Source: Actinomycetaceae bacterium
GTDB lineage: Bacteria > Actinomycetota > Actinomycetes > Actinomycetales > Actinomycetaceae
Assembly (NCBI GenBank): GCA_030532515.1
Contig: JAUNKY010000001.1
Location: 38,793-102,792 of the forward strand
Length of the DNA stretch: 64,000 bases
Direction of reading: 5' to 3'
Part shown: positions 1 to 9,642 of the stretch, one piece after another
How the letters are laid out: the number at the start of each line of letters is the position of its first letter
How positions within the stretch are numbered: the first letter of the stretch is position 1
The notes under the pieces: model-generated
What the model was told of the DNA's origin: nothing
What the model saw: the letters and a program-made list of their open reading frames with translations, nothing else
Database searches by the model: none
Translations under genes and position numbers: made by a program

Positions 1-1
1 C

Positions 2-1294
2 GGTATCACCAACCAGCGTGAAACCACTGTTGTTTGGGATAAGAACACCGGCGAACCAGTTTACAACGCGATTGTTTGGCAAGACACCCGTACTGCTGAA
101 ATCGTTCGCGAACTGGCCGGCGCAGAAGGCGCAGACAAGTACAAGGAAATCTGTGGTCTGCCACTGGCAACCTACTTCTCTGGTCCAAAGATTAAGTGGA
201 TCCTCGACAACGTTGAGGGCGCACGCGAAAAGGCAGAAGCCGGCGACCTGCTGTTCGGCAACACCGACACCTGGACCTTGTGGAACCTAACCGGTGGCGT
301 AAACGGCGGCGTACACGCAACCGACGTTTCCAACGCTTCCCGCACGATGCTGATGGACCTCAAGACCCTGCAGTGGCGCGAAGACATCTGTGCAGATATG
401 GGCATTCCTATGTCCATGCTGCCAACCATTCGTTCCTCTTCTGAAATCTATGGCTACGGTCGTAAGAACGGCCTGTTGGTAGACACCCCAATCTCTGGTA
501 TTTTGGGCGACCAGCAGGCAGCTACCTTCGGCCAGGCATGTTTCGAAAAGGGCATGGCAAAGAACACTTACGGTACCGGCTGCTTCATGCTGATGAACAC
601 CGGACACGAACCAGTACAGTCCGAAAACGGCCTGCTCACCACCCTGTGCTACAAGATCGGTGAAGCTCCAGCAGTTTACGCTCTGGAAGGTTCTATCGCG
701 GTTACCGGTTCCTTGGTACAGTGGCTGCGCGACAACTTGAAGATGTTCTCTTCCGCTCCAGAAATCGAAGGTCTGGCTCGCTCTGTTGAAGACAACGGTG
801 GCGTCTACTTCGTACCAGCCTTCTCTGGTCTGTTCGCCCCTTACTGGAAGGACGACGCTCGCGGTGCGATTGTTGGTCTGACCCGTTTCAACAACGTCGG
901 TCACATTGCACGCGCCACCTTGGAAGCAACCGCTTTCCAGACCCGCGAAGTTCTGGATGCTATGAACGCTGACTCGGGCGTAGCTCTAACCGAACTGCGC
1001 GTTGACGGTGGCATGATCGCTAACGAACTGTTGATGCAGTTCCAGGCAGACATCCTGGGCGTAGACGTAGTTGCTCCACAGGTTGCCGAAACTACTGCAC
1101 TGGGCGCTGCCTACGCGGCAGGTATTGCAGTTGGCTTCTGGGAAGGCGAACAGGACGTTATCGACAACTGGGCAGAAGGCAAGCGCTGGAGCCCATCCAT
1201 GGACGTTGCTGAACGCGACCGCACCTACCGCTTGTGGAAGAAGGCGGTTACCCGCACCTTCGACTGGGTAGATGACGACGTACGCAATGCCTGA
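2..1294 (+). CDS. glpK: Glycerol kinase (5' truncated by window edge)
   Basis: Cytoplasmic kinase converting glycerol and ATP to sn-glycerol-3-phosphate. Reading frame 2 is open from the first base; the visible part is 430 residues and starts at the conserved [14 protein letters not shown] segment, so about 75 N-terminal residues of a roughly 505-residue protein lie upstream. Other FGGY-kinase marks are [33 protein letters not shown] and the C-terminal [18 protein letters not shown]. An internal ATG at 278 is not the start, because homology continues well upstream of it. A strong hairpin terminator follows the stop. No glpF or glpD is visible. Identity is secure. Confidence 0.96.
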   Translation, partial: GITNQRETTVVWDKNTGEPVYNAIVWQDTRTAEIVRELAGAEGADKYKEICGLPLATYFSGPKIKWILDNVEGAREKAEAGDLLFGNTDTWTLWNLTGGVNGGVHATDVSNASRTMLMDLKTLQWREDICADMGIPMSMLPTIRSSSEIYGYGRKNGLLVDTPISGILGDQQAATFGQACFEKGMAKNTYGTGCFMLMNTGHEPVQSENGLLTTLCYKIGEAPAVYALEGSIAVTGSLVQWLRDNLKMFSSAPEIEGLARSVEDNGGVYFVPAFSGLFAPYWKDDARGAIVGLTRFNNVGHIARATLEATAFQTREVLDAMNADSGVALTELRVDGGMIANELLMQFQADILGVDVVAPQVAETTALGAAYAAGIAVGFWEGEQDVIDNWAEGKRWSPSMDVAERDRTYRLWKKAVTRTFDWVDDDVRNA

Positions 1295-1301
1295 GTAATC
1301 T

Positions 1302-1339
1302 AAAAAGTGGGGTTCTGCCGTGGCAGGGCCCCACTTTTT
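1302..1339 (+). terminator. Rho-independent terminator of glpK
   Basis: Perfect 11-bp stem AAAAAGTGGGG / CCCCACTTTTT with a 16-base loop, beginning 8 bases after the glpK stop and ending in a T run. Confidence 0.9.
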
Positions 1340-1351
1340 ATGGGTTTCCAG

Positions 1352-1417
1352 GTGGGTTTGGCGGGGTTCCTAAGTGGGTTTGGCGGGGTTCCTAGGTGGG
1401 TTTGGCGGGGTTCCTAA
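1352..1417. repeat. Three tandem 22-bp direct repeats
   Basis: Units start at 1352, 1374 and 1396 and read GTGGGTTTGGCGGGGTTCCT followed by AA or AG. They are near identical and directly follow the glpK terminator. Function unknown. Confidence 0.85.
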
Positions 1418-1505
1418 GTAGCTGCGGCCGGTGTCTGAGCCGTAGTAACGGGAATCTCGACATTTCGGCGGGTTCCAAGCGCCCCTTACCGGCAGTCATT
1501 TTGAT

Positions 1506-1662
1506 AACTCGTATCAGTTCTCGATTTTGATACGAGTTTGGGTGATTTTCAGTGGCTTACAGGGCATAACTCGTATCGAAAGCCGATTTTGATACGAATT
1601 ATGCCCAATTTGCAGGGTTTTTTAGAGATAACTCGTATCAGTTCTCGAATTTGATACGAGTT
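1506..1662. repeat. Three-unit palindrome array, exact 62-bp period (array A)
   Basis: Each unit is an 11-bp arm AACTCGTATCA, an 11-base loop and the opposing arm TGATACGAGTT. Units start at 1506, 1568 and 1630. Loops differ (GTTCTCGATTT, AAAGCCGATTT, GTTCTCGAATT) and the 29-base stretches between units are unrelated. Unit 2 has slightly changed arms and its pairing extends outward to GGGCATAA / TTATGCCC. Array B at 15837 has the same arms and period. Confidence 0.9.
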
Positions 1663-1773
1663 TGCGTTTAAGCAGGCTTTTCCCGAGGGCGTCAAACAAG
1701 GCCACAACCACGCTCATAACCTCAAAACACCAGCCACCTAGATTCACAACAAAAATGCCACCCGCAGATACTG

Positions 1774-1815
1774 AAATCCCCGGGAGGAAACAAACCTGTT
1801 TCCTCCCGGGGATTT
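1774..1815 (-). terminator. Hairpin downstream of lysS
   Basis: Perfect 18-bp stem (AAATCCCCGGGAGGAAAC and its complement) around a 6-base loop, 17 bases beyond the lysS stop. Its position fits a terminator, although the T run after the stem is short. Confidence 0.75.
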
Positions 1816-1831
1816 GCATAAAGTTTCAGAG

Positions 1832-3382
1832 TTACTGGCGCTTAGTCAGTGGGAAGGTGATCGTTTCGCGAATGCCTTCACCCGTAAGAGCCATGAGCAG
1901 ACGATCCAAGCCCATGCCCATACCACCGCTTGGTGGCATACCCTGCTCCATAGCTTCTAGGAAGTCTTCGTCCAAAACCATAGCCTCTGGATCGCCGTTA
2001 GCGGCAGCCAAAGCCTGCTCTTCGAAACGTTGACGCTGCACTACTGGGTCTACCAGTTCAGAGTAGGCGGTAGCCAACTCAAAGCCGCGGACATAGAGGT
2101 CCCACTTTTCTACGCGGCCTGGCAGGCTGCGGTGCTGACGTACCAGCGGAGAAGTATCTACCGGGTAGTCGCGTACGAAAGTTGGCAGGTAGAGGTGATC
2201 ACCTACCAGGGCTTCGAAGATTTCTTCAGCGATCTTGCCGGCAACAGCGTGATCGGCGTAGCCAATCTCGCGTTCATCAGCAATTGCCCGCAGGCGTTCG
2301 ATCGGGGTTTCTGGACTGATTTCTTCACCCAGCGCTTCGGAAATGCAATCGTAGAAAGAAATGGAGGTCCACTGGCCAGAAAGATCATATTCGGAACCGT
2401 CGGAAAGAATTACCTTTTCAGTACCGAAAGCGTCGCGCGCCGCCTTTTGGATGAATTCGCGGGTACGCTGTGCCATGGAATCATAGGTGCCGTATGCTTC
2501 ATAGGCTTCCAGCATAGTGAACTCTGGAGAGTGCGAAGAGTCAGCACCTTCATTGCGGAAGTTACGGTTGATTTCGAAAACCTTTTCGATACCACCAACC
2601 ACAGCGCGCTTGAGGAACAGTTCAGGAGCGATACGCAGGTACAGTTCAGTGTCGTACGCGTTCATATGAGTTTGGAATGGACGCGCCGCTGCCCCACCGT
2701 GAATGTTCTGGAGCATCGGGGTTTCAATTTCGATGAAGCCTGCGTCGTGGAAGTATTCACGCAAAGAACGCACTACGCCAGCGCGGAAGCGCACCATTTC
2801 ACGAGCTGCCGGACGCACAATCATATCCAGGTAGCGACGACGAATCCGCACTTCTTCGGACAGGGTCATTTCTTCGCCGTCCTCGGTAACGAAAGTCTTT
2901 GGAAGCGGACGAATCGCCTTAGCAGCCAGCTTCCATGCCGGAACCTGCTCAGCTGGAACAGCGAAAATCGACAGTTCGCCGCGCTTAGAGCGCATGGCAG
3001 GACCGTGCACGAAGAGGTGGTCGCCCAAGTCAACGTCAGCCTTCAACGCCTTGAGGGAATCCAAACCAACTTCGGCGGCAGAAAGCATCACCTGAATGCG
3101 GTTGCCTTCACCGTCTTGTAAAACTACGAACTGAAGCTTTCCTGAACCACGAATCAACATGACACGTCCAGCTACCCCAACCGGAGCTTCGGACTGTTCG
3201 TCGATTTCCAAATGCTGGTAGTCGGCAATCACCTGCTTGATAGTCGTGGTGATAGGTAGCTCAACTGGGTAGGGGTCAGTTCCTTCAGCTAAGAGGCGAG
3301 CTCGCTTTTCAGCGCGGACGCGGATCTGTTCAGGCGCTTCGTTATCTACGCCGGTTTCTGCTAAGTTCTGGTTATTTTCCAC
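1832..3382 (-). CDS. lysS: Lysyl-tRNA synthetase, class II
   Basis: Charges tRNA-Lys with lysine. 516 residues, normal for bacterial LysS. An N-terminal OB-fold anticodon domain (about 65-175) precedes the catalytic core with motif 2 ([20 protein letters not shown] then [13 protein letters not shown]) and motif 3 ([15 protein letters not shown]) near the C-terminus. The start is GTG. Just upstream lies TAGGAT, which could be a -10 box 7 bases before the GTG (leaderless mRNA), or its AGGA could be a weak Shine-Dalgarno. It lies downstream of panC-panD on the same strand with a 144-bp gap, so it may have its own promoter. Confidence 0.96.
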   Translation of the reverse strand: MENNQNLAETGVDNEAPEQIRVRAEKRARLLAEGTDPYPVELPITTTIKQVIADYQHLEIDEQSEAPVGVAGRVMLIRGSGKLQFVVLQDGEGNRIQVMLSAAEVGLDSLKALKADVDLGDHLFVHGPAMRSKRGELSIFAVPAEQVPAWKLAAKAIRPLPKTFVTEDGEEMTLSEEVRIRRRYLDMIVRPAAREMVRFRAGVVRSLREYFHDAGFIEIETPMLQNIHGGAAARPFQTHMNAYDTELYLRIAPELFLKRAVVGGIEKVFEINRNFRNEGADSSHSPEFTMLEAYEAYGTYDSMAQRTREFIQKAARDAFGTEKVILSDGSEYDLSGQWTSISFYDCISEALGEEISPETPIERLRAIADEREIGYADHAVAGKIAEEIFEALVGDHLYLPTFVRDYPVDTSPLVRQHRSLPGRVEKWDLYVRGFELATAYSELVDPVVQRQRFEEQALAAANGDPEAMVLDEDFLEAMEQGMPPSGGMGMGLDRLLMALTGEGIRETITFPLTKRQ

Positions 3383-3526
3383 GGTATCTATCCTAGCGTT
3401 CTTGGGCTGACATAGGAATTAGCGAAACAGGTCGGCGGCTTTGTCTGCACTTATGCTGACGGCCTGGTTTTCACTAAGCTGGGTGAGGGATGGTTTAGGG
3501 CTAACTAAACCTGGCTAGAGGGCGAC

Positions 3527-3973
3527 TTAATGCTGTTTCCCGGCTGAATGCAGCGGCTTGGGACCGCCGGTTGCGTTAGCAAGCTCTGCCGGGATGATTC
3601 CGGCATTATCACCCTGGTGAATCTGCCGGTTATTTTCGTCTACTAGAACAACTGATTGTTTGAAGCCACGGGCTAATGAATCCGGCACCTGGGCGTAGGC
3701 GATGATGATGACGATGTCACCGGGATCTACCAGGTGGGCGGCGGCTCCGTTAAGCTGTACAATCCCCGAACCTTCGTCACCGCGGATCGTATAGGTTGAT
3801 AGACGCGCCCCGTTAGTAACGTTCACGATGTCGACTTTTTGGCCTTCTAAAATATTGGCGTTATCAAGCAGTAAGCCGTCTACCGTGATCGAACCTACAT
3901 AGTGTAAGTCAGCACCGGTTACCGTGGCGCGATGGATCTTGCCGATCATCATTTCGCGCGTAAATTCAGTCAT
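3527..3973 (-). CDS. panD: Aspartate 1-decarboxylase proenzyme
   Basis: Makes beta-alanine from L-aspartate for pantothenate synthesis. 148 residues. The family segment KIHRATVTGADLHYVGSITV is present; the proenzyme cleaves itself between Gly27 and Ser28, with Ser28 becoming the pyruvoyl group. The later block NGARLSTYTIRGDEGSG is also typical. The ATG directly follows the panC stop (TAA then ATG), so the two are translationally coupled. The C-terminus is about 20 residues longer than in E. coli and ends in a low-complexity tail. Confidence 0.95.
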   Translation of the reverse strand: MTEFTREMMIGKIHRATVTGADLHYVGSITVDGLLLDNANILEGQKVDIVNVTNGARLSTYTIRGDEGSGIVQLNGAAAHLVDPGDIVIIIAYAQVPDSLARGFKQSVVLVDENNRQIHQGDNAGIIPAELANATGGPKPLHSAGKQH

Positions 3974-4849
3974 TTATTTAACCTCTACCAGGTAGTTGTC
4001 GATCAGGCGAGTGCTTCCCACTTTAGCAGCGATAGCTAGTACGCCAGGGCCGTGAGTAACTGGCTGGAAAGTCACTGGGTCTACCAATGCAATGTAATCC
4101 AAAACCAGGGCTGCTTGCGAATCTGCAGCGGCAGATGCTTCGGAAATCACAGTTTCAGCGGCAGTGAGGATTTCTGCGGCTGTGCCTCCGGCCAGGGCAA
4201 CGGCTTGTCCGGCGCGTAATGCCGCCGATAGTGAGAGCGCTACCTCACGCTGAGTTGGCGTCAGGTAAGCGTTCCGCGAGGACATTGCCAGTCCGTCGCT
4301 GTCGCGCACGATGGGGGCACCCACGATTTCTACCGGCATGTCTAAGTCTTCTACCATTTGGCGGATTAGCGCCAGTTGCTGCGCGTCTTTTTGTCCGAAT
4401 ACGGCGACGGCTGGTTGCACCAGGTTAATAACTTTGTGAACTACCTGCAGCACACCCCCGAAGTGGGTGGGGCGGGTAGCGCCTTCCAAAACCGTGGCAG
4501 TTGGTCCCGGGTTAAGGGTGACGCGCGCAGGGTGGGGGTAAACTTCCGCCGGCGCAGGCGCGAAAACTAAGTCCGCGCCGACTTCTGCCAGAAGTTCTAC
4601 GTCGCGTTCTAGCTGGCGGGGGTAGGCATCGAAGTCTTCTCCCGGCGCAAATTGCGTGGGGTTTACAAAAATTGAGACCACAATGTAGTCGGCAGTTTTT
4701 TGCGCTGCTTCAACTAGGGAAAGGTGTCCGGCGTGCAGGGCGCCCATGGTCATTACCAACCCGATCGTGTGCTTTTGGCGCGCTTTGTGCAGGGCTTCTT
4801 TAAGTTCAGCGCGAGTAGTGACCACCTGGGGGCGGTGTAGCTGGGTCAT
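3974..4849 (-). CDS. panC: Pantothenate synthetase (pantoate--beta-alanine ligase)
   Basis: ATP-dependent condensation of pantoate with beta-alanine. 291 residues. Visible motifs are MTMGALHAGHLSLVEAA (nucleotide-binding HxGH form), VSIFVNPTQFAPGEDFDAYP, FGQKDAQQLALIRQMV and the KMSKS-equivalent region DGLAMSSRNAYL. The start is preceded by an AGGAG-type site (rc of ctcct, 4855-4859). panD follows without a gap and a DUF2520 gene precedes it by about 50 bp, an arrangement common in Actinobacteria. No panB is in the window. Confidence 0.96.
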   Translation of the reverse strand: MTQLHRPQVVTTRAELKEALHKARQKHTIGLVMTMGALHAGHLSLVEAAQKTADYIVVSIFVNPTQFAPGEDFDAYPRQLERDVELLAEVGADLVFAPAPAEVYPHPARVTLNPGPTATVLEGATRPTHFGGVLQVVHKVINLVQPAVAVFGQKDAQQLALIRQMVEDLDMPVEIVGAPIVRDSDGLAMSSRNAYLTPTQREVALSLSAALRAGQAVALAGGTAAEILTAAETVISEASAAADSQAALVLDYIALVDPVTFQPVTHGPGVLAIAAKVGSTRLIDNYLVEVK

Positions 4850-4898
4850 AGCGGACTCCTTTGGTTTGATTCGCTACTATTTTAGCCCGGGCGGGCGT

Positions 4899-5807
4899 TT
4901 ACTGGGCATCCAAGATGGTGTGGATTGCACGATACTGGGCATCAGTGAGCTGCCCGTTGGCATGTGCTAAGTTAGCGGTCGCGCGGGCAAGTTCTTGGTA
5001 CGCGGGTTTTATGTCAGTTACCGAGGGCGCTGCTAAAGCCTCTAAATGAGAAGCTAAGGTAGCTACGTCAGCGCGTCGAACGGGCCCCGTTAAACCAGCA
5101 ACTCCTTCGGTGAGAGCTCGTTCTGTAGCGGCTTCTACCAGGGGGCGCAGGTACTGGGCGGGGTCAGCAATCCCAGATTCACTCAGGGCTTGGAGTGACT
5201 GCACAATCAGGGTATTAAGGTGGTTCGCAGCATGTGCTAAGCCAGCGTGGTAGAGCTTCCGCTGGTCATCTTGGACGATTTGTGGAACGCAGCCCATTTC
5301 GATTAGCAGGGCTTGTCCAATGGGCTGGGCTATGGCGGTAGCAGTTACTGCAGCCGGGCATTCGTCTAAGCGCTGTAGGTCTAGGGACGTGCCGGTAAAG
5401 GTCATGGCGGGATGCAGCGCGAGGGTAAGGGCACCGGCGTTAGCTGCGGCCGCCAGAGCAGCTAATCCGTGCACCCCACTGAAGTGGGCTACGATTTGCC
5501 CTGGTTTCCAGGCATTTAAAGCACCTAATCCGGATACGACTGGCTGAATTTGATCATCGGGGACGGTGATTAATACCAGTTCTGCTTGGGCACAGATAGT
5601 TTCGGGGTCAAGTGTGGGTACTCCGGGTAGCAGAGCTTCTACCCGGTCTTGATTTTCTTCGCGGGTGCTGGTGGTGATGCCGATAATCTGGTGTTGTACG
5701 CGGCGCAGGGCGGCAGCCAGTACTGTCCCGACTTTGCCAGCTCCAATCACGCCAACTTTCAAGCGTCCGGGGGTGGGGGTGGCTGCGTTTGCGGGTTTAA
5801 AGTTCAT
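4899..5807 (-). CDS. Rossmann-like / DUF2520 protein of the pan cluster
   Basis: About 302 residues. An N-terminal NAD(P)-binding Rossmann domain has the glycine motif VGVIGAGKVGTVLAAAL near residue 20, and a helical C-terminal half corresponds to DUF2520 (HPAMTFTG, LYHAGLAHAANHL). These proteins sit next to panC in many actinobacteria. By inference this one could be the ketopantoate reductase step of the pathway, since no panE is seen here, but that is unproven. I chose the ATG at 5807; the longer frame to 5828 starts with TTG and has no better ribosome site. Confidence 0.8.
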   Translation of the reverse strand: MNFKPANAATPTPGRLKVGVIGAGKVGTVLAAALRRVQHQIIGITTSTREENQDRVEALLPGVPTLDPETICAQAELVLITVPDDQIQPVVSGLGALNAWKPGQIVAHFSGVHGLAALAAAANAGALTLALHPAMTFTGTSLDLQRLDECPAAVTATAIAQPIGQALLIEMGCVPQIVQDDQRKLYHAGLAHAANHLNTLIVQSLQALSESGIADPAQYLRPLVEAATERALTEGVAGLTGPVRRADVATLASHLEALAAPSVTDIKPAYQELARATANLAHANGQLTDAQYRAIHTILDAQ

Positions 5808-5946
5808 AGTGTCATCTTGTCGGCTCAAGGTACTGGTTTAGTTTGCGTAAAACCAGAGTGGGTAAGTAGTTACCTGGCTATTTTACTGGCTGTTACGCGT
5901 ACGAGTTCAGGCTTCCGATGGTTTTCGCTAGCTTGATTTCGCCAAC

Positions 5947-7419
5947 TTAGCGTTTTGGTTTGCCTGCTTGGCGCTGTTGTTTAGCTGCTTGGGTGGCTCG
6001 TCTTTCAATTTCAACGAAGAGGTATTTTGCCAGCTGCGCATCGACGTTTCCCATATCGGCGCTAAAGACATTTCTAATCCCCACCATTTGCGGGCTAACG
6101 TCAGCAAGGCGGGTCAAGCGCGCCAGAGGACCTTGCGAAAGGCGGATTTTCTGGATTCTGGCAAGCTTCATGAGGGTTAAGCGACGATCAAATTTTCCGC
6201 TTCGAATGAATAACACGTTTTCGGTGAGGTAGTGAGCTTTACGTCCGGCGGTGAACCAGTCGAAGAGGCGCGAGCGCGGTGGGTTGTTAATGTATCCACC
6301 GCCTGTACCGGCGCCCTCCAGACCCAGTTGCAGCGTTTCCACGGGATTTTCCACGCCAAGGTGTGGGAAAACCATCCAGACCGCATAGAGCATTTGTGTC
6401 TTGGTGCCCAGCGGTAGCAACAGATTAGGAGCGGCTTCTTTGGAATCGGTAGTGGAGGCTCCGGCTTGGATGATTTCAACCCGATAGAGCCCCAGTTTTC
6501 GCCAGAAGTAGGGTTGTTCAATTACCAGGCCGTGGATGCGATCTAAACCGATGGTTTGCGCGTGGGTTTGGGTTAGCCCGGCGCGGATACGAATCCCTTC
6601 TGCAGTGCGGTAAGCCCGGAAGTTGAAGTTGCTTTTGTAGGTGGAATAGATATTAACCGGGACGGCAAAAACCAGCATAATGAGGATTACCCAGAGGCGG
6701 TAGTCGGTGCCGCCCGTTGCCCAAGTAAGGCTTGCAAAGGCAAGGATGAGTATGAAAAAGACTCTGTTTGCGGCGTCTCCGATGTCTAAAATAGCGCCGC
6801 GTAACATGGCGCTGGGCGGAATGGTGAAGATGAGCTGTCCTTCATTTTCCGCGTTCAGCAGACTGTCGGTTGGGCTATATTGAGTGGGTTGGACAGTGGT
6901 CGGGACGGTAGGCGCTGCCACTTGTACATTAGCCTGCGGGGGTAACGTAGTCGGTAAGTGCCGGGCTACTTCTTTGAGGATTTCTTGGCGCAGTAGTTCT
7001 AACTGGGTAGTTTTGAGGTAGCCGATGGAAATATTAGAGTCCACTCCGCCAGCTACTTCAATCTCAATCTGTCCCAATCCAAAGAGGCGAGCAGCCAGAG
7101 GCTGGGTGATATTGATCGATTGCACCCGGTTGAATTTGGCGGTGCGTTGGTTTTTGAGAACTATTCCTGAGCGGTAATAGAGGGTGTCTCCTATCAGCGC
7201 GTAGCCGATGGACTTCCAACGGAAATAAGCGTAGATGAGCACCAGCGGCAGAAAGAAGACCAGTAGGATTATCGCTCCGATAATTCCTGGATGTCTGCCA
7301 CTATCTAGCTGCGAAGGGAGTTTCAAGATAGGCGTTAAGAAACTGACGCGACGCCAGTGTCCCGCTGCCGGATCTAGATTTGCTTCGCCCGCTGGTGGAC
7401 TCATCTGCGTTGAAGTCAC
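5947..7419 (-). CDS. YdbT-like membrane protein with three bacterial PH (bPH_2) domains, copy B
   Basis: 490 residues. Membrane segments lie near residues 45-68 and about 215-260. Three bPH_2/DUF304 segments can be recognised by the shared pattern 'R.G.....T....RI..': IGDTLYYRSGIVLKNQRTAK, RTAEGIRIRAGLTQTHAQTI and LTENVLFIRSGKFDRRLTLM. The first ends in the family hallmark LFGLGQIEIEVAGG. The start is GTG and shares its G with the stop of the upstream gene (TAGTG), which indicates coupling; an ATG five codons in is the alternative. It is the last gene of a four-gene operon. In Bacillus the YdbST pair is tied to envelope defence against antimicrobial peptides; here that is only an analogy. Confidence 0.85.
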   Translation of the reverse strand: MTSTQMSPPAGEANLDPAAGHWRRVSFLTPILKLPSQLDSGRHPGIIGAIILLVFFLPLVLIYAYFRWKSIGYALIGDTLYYRSGIVLKNQRTAKFNRVQSINITQPLAARLFGLGQIEIEVAGGVDSNISIGYLKTTQLELLRQEILKEVARHLPTTLPPQANVQVAAPTVPTTVQPTQYSPTDSLLNAENEGQLIFTIPPSAMLRGAILDIGDAANRVFFILILAFASLTWATGGTDYRLWVILIMLVFAVPVNIYSTYKSNFNFRAYRTAEGIRIRAGLTQTHAQTIGLDRIHGLVIEQPYFWRKLGLYRVEIIQAGASTTDSKEAAPNLLLPLGTKTQMLYAVWMVFPHLGVENPVETLQLGLEGAGTGGGYINNPPRSRLFDWFTAGRKAHYLTENVLFIRSGKFDRRLTLMKLARIQKIRLSQGPLARLTRLADVSPQMVGIRNVFSADMGNVDAQLAKYLFVEIERRATQAAKQQRQAGKPKR

Positions 7420-7901
7420 TACAGCCCAATCATTTCTGCTTCACAGCGGGCAGAGAGGTAGCTTCGTAAAGCGGCTGCGTCTGCTTCTGGTAAGCCGTCG
7501 ATATTTCCCTCAGTACTGCCGGCGGCGGTGAGTACGTGGAGGGAGTTGATCTGGAAGTAACGCATCAGTGGGCCTTGGGAAGCTTCCACGTACTGAATAC
7601 GCCCGTAGGGAATCGCCGTGATTTGTTTAAAGTAAAGGCCTTTTTTAATGAGTAGCTCGTTTTGCATCGGAGCGTACTGGAAGGCTTTCACCTGGGGGAC
7701 AATCAGCAGCATCCGCCACAGGTAGAGCGCCGCAACTACTGCCACAGCAATCCAAATCCAGCCAGTTACCCAGATGCTCAGCGGGATGAGAATGGCGCTG
7801 AAGATAGTCAGGCCCAGGATGGCGTTGCAGAAACGTACCTTTACCAGGCCGGAAGAAACGCCGCGGAATGCGACACCTTCGAATGAAAATAGGTCAGCCA
7901 T
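7419..7901 (-). CDS. YdbS-like membrane protein with one PH (bPH_2) domain, copy B
   Basis: 160 residues. Two membrane segments (about 25-70) are followed by a single bPH_2 domain containing ELLIKKGLYFKQITAIPYGR and IQYVEASQGPLMRYFQI. The ATG at 7901 was chosen because it leaves a 19-bp gap after the upstream stop and a GAAAG site precedes it; longer versions of this frame run into the upstream coding region. It probably forms a membrane complex with the neighbouring three-domain protein, as YdbS and YdbT are paired in other bacteria. Confidence 0.85.
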   Translation of the reverse strand: MADLFSFEGVAFRGVSSGLVKVRFCNAILGLTIFSAILIPLSIWVTGWIWIAVAVVAALYLWRMLLIVPQVKAFQYAPMQNELLIKKGLYFKQITAIPYGRIQYVEASQGPLMRYFQINSLHVLTAAGSTEGNIDGLPEADAAALRSYLSARCEAEMIGL

Positions 7902-7920
7902 TTTTTGGACTTTCAATACT

Positions 7921-9642
7921 TTAGTTTTGCGGGGTAATTTGGTTGGTTTCGAAGCTGGTTTCCAGCTGCGCAGTGACTGGAGACGGAGCCGATACTGCTT
8001 GGTAGCTTTGCTCTGTATCCAAGCCTGCATGTACGCGCTGGGCCCACGCCTGGGGGTTTTCTAAGCTGCGTTGCAGGGAAGAACGTTGCTTTAGTTCTTC
8101 GAAAAGTCGCAGTGCTATCTGTCCATCAACGTTCCCCAGTTCGGTTTCGACACTGCTGAACGCCCCGCCCACCATTGAGAGGTGGACTACTGCCAGGTCT
8201 TTCCACCGAGCCAACGGGCCCTGGGCTAAGTACATCGACTGGAGGCGGGAGAATGAAGTGATCGTCAGATTACGGGTGATGCGCCCCTTGCGGACTAAGA
8301 GAACTTTGTCAGTTAGGCAGTGGGCGTTGCGGTTGTAGGTGATCCAGTTGAAGATACGGGCGCGTTTTGGATTGTTAATGAATCCGTTGCCGTCTCCGGT
8401 GCCTTCAATGCCGGCACGCAGCGTCTGGAGCGGATCGGCAACCCCCAGGTCAGGGTAGATCATCCACACGGCGCGCAGCATGTCGGCGCGGGTGCCTACG
8501 GGAAGCAGAATGTTTACGTCTGCTTTATCTGCAGAAGCATTAGCGTCTTGGAAGGCAGCTTGGGTGATGCGCACGCGGTACCAGTCGAAGAAGCGCCAGA
8601 AGAATGGTTGTTCTACGTGGACGGCGTGAATCCGGTGAGGCGCAATAGTTTGTGAACGAGTTTCCAACAGACCGGCGCGAATCCGGATGCCATCTTCTGC
8701 CAGGTAGGCGCGGAAGTTAAAGTTTGAGGCGAAGGTATTAAACATCGCCGAGAAGATCACGAAAGCGAAGGAACCGGTACCCAAGAGAGCTCCAAAACCG
8801 CCCTCGAAAACGAAGAAAAGTACCAGCGAACCAACGATTGAGGCAATGCCAAATAGCAGGGAAACAAGGACGCCGATATTTACGGCTTGGGAAAGCAGCA
8901 GGCGGCTAACTGGCACTGAGAAAATCAAGTTGCCTTCGATTTCCGCGTTGGTGACGGCATCTTTCAAACCATAGGTAACTGGGGTTGCAGTTGGCATTGC
9001 GGCTGGAGCCGTTGGGTTTGTTTCCCCAGGAAGTAGCGTCGCCGCTGGTTGATTTTCATTTCCGAGGACGCCGGTGGTAGCTACCGGAGTTTCACCGTTC
9101 TTTGCGGCGCGCAGGTAATGCAAGATTTCTAGGCGCACAGCTTCAAGTTCACTGGTTTTTAGCAGGCCGAACTGCAGGTTTGAGCCGGCTCCCCCGGCGA
9201 CCTCGATATCAATCCGCCCTAAGCCAAAGATGCGCCCAAAGAACGGGTGGGTAATGTTTACCGCTTGAATACGGTTTAGTTTCGCGCTGCGCTGGTTGCG
9301 AGAAATAATGCCTTCTTTGAAGTAAACCGCTTCCGGGGTGATAGCGTAACGCATCTTGCGCCAGGCGAAATACGAATAAATGCCCACCAGCAGGGCAATT
9401 AGTAGGGAGCCGGTTAGGAAGACGAAGAGGACGGCGGTGAACATCGAATAGCCCCAGTACCCTGGGCCCCAGATAACTTCTGGAGAGAATAGCTTGGAAA
9501 GTTCATCGTAAGTTTGCCAGGTCAAGATACCTAACAGGGCAGCCAGTGCAGACCAGGTTTGAGAAATTGGGGTGAGGGGGTGCAAAGCACGCCACTGCTG
9601 AGGGTCAAGCCCAATTTCGGTGATTGATTCTTTCTTTGCCAT
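7921..9642 (-). CDS. YdbT-like membrane protein with three PH (bPH_2) domains, copy A
   Basis: 573 residues, a paralogue of the protein at 5947-7419. The same layout is visible: two membrane segments around residues 30-90, a first bPH_2 domain (AVYFKEGIISRNQRSAKLNR, then FGRIFGLGRIDIEVAGG), a linker rich in Ala/Thr/Pro, paired membrane helices near 265-310, then the second (DGIRIRAGLLETRSQTIAPH) and third (DKVLLVRKGRITRNLTITSF) domains. A C-terminal extension of about 70 residues is absent from copy B. The start overlaps the preceding stop by one base (TAATG). Confidence 0.85.
   Translation of the reverse strand: MAKKESITEIGLDPQQWRALHPLTPISQTWSALAALLGILTWQTYDELSKLFSPEVIWGPGYWGYSMFTAVLFVFLTGSLLIALLVGIYSYFAWRKMRYAITPEAVYFKEGIISRNQRSAKLNRIQAVNITHPFFGRIFGLGRIDIEVAGGAGSNLQFGLLKTSELEAVRLEILHYLRAAKNGETPVATTGVLGNENQPAATLLPGETNPTAPAAMPTATPVTYGLKDAVTNAEIEGNLIFSVPVSRLLLSQAVNIGVLVSLLFGIASIVGSLVLFFVFEGGFGALLGTGSFAFVIFSAMFNTFASNFNFRAYLAEDGIRIRAGLLETRSQTIAPHRIHAVHVEQPFFWRFFDWYRVRITQAAFQDANASADKADVNILLPVGTRADMLRAVWMIYPDLGVADPLQTLRAGIEGTGDGNGFINNPKRARIFNWITYNRNAHCLTDKVLLVRKGRITRNLTITSFSRLQSMYLAQGPLARWKDLAVVHLSMVGGAFSSVETELGNVDGQIALRLFEELKQRSSLQRSLENPQAWAQRVHAGLDTEQSYQAVSAPSPVTAQLETSFETNQITPQN

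Larger units (their letters stand above)
1295..1831. other. Gene-free stretch between glpK and lysS
   Basis: 537 bp between genes that converge. It holds the glpK terminator, a 3 x 22-bp direct repeat, an unexplained stretch (about 1418-1505), a three-unit palindrome array, one copy of the CCGAGGGCG word (1683-1691), and the lysS-side hairpin. I see no ribosome-binding site with a credible coding frame. Confidence 0.75.

Noticed and set aside
1506..1662. CRISPR array (conserved 33-bp palindromic unit, 29-bp intervals)
   Set aside because: Only three units at each site, the centre of the unit varies as much as the intervals, and no cas gene or A/T-rich leader is present within 64 kb. The constant period is reported as its own finding.
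2030..3121. 363-residue plus-strand open frame inside lysS
   Set aside because: Antisense to a full-length, motif-complete lysyl-tRNA synthetase.
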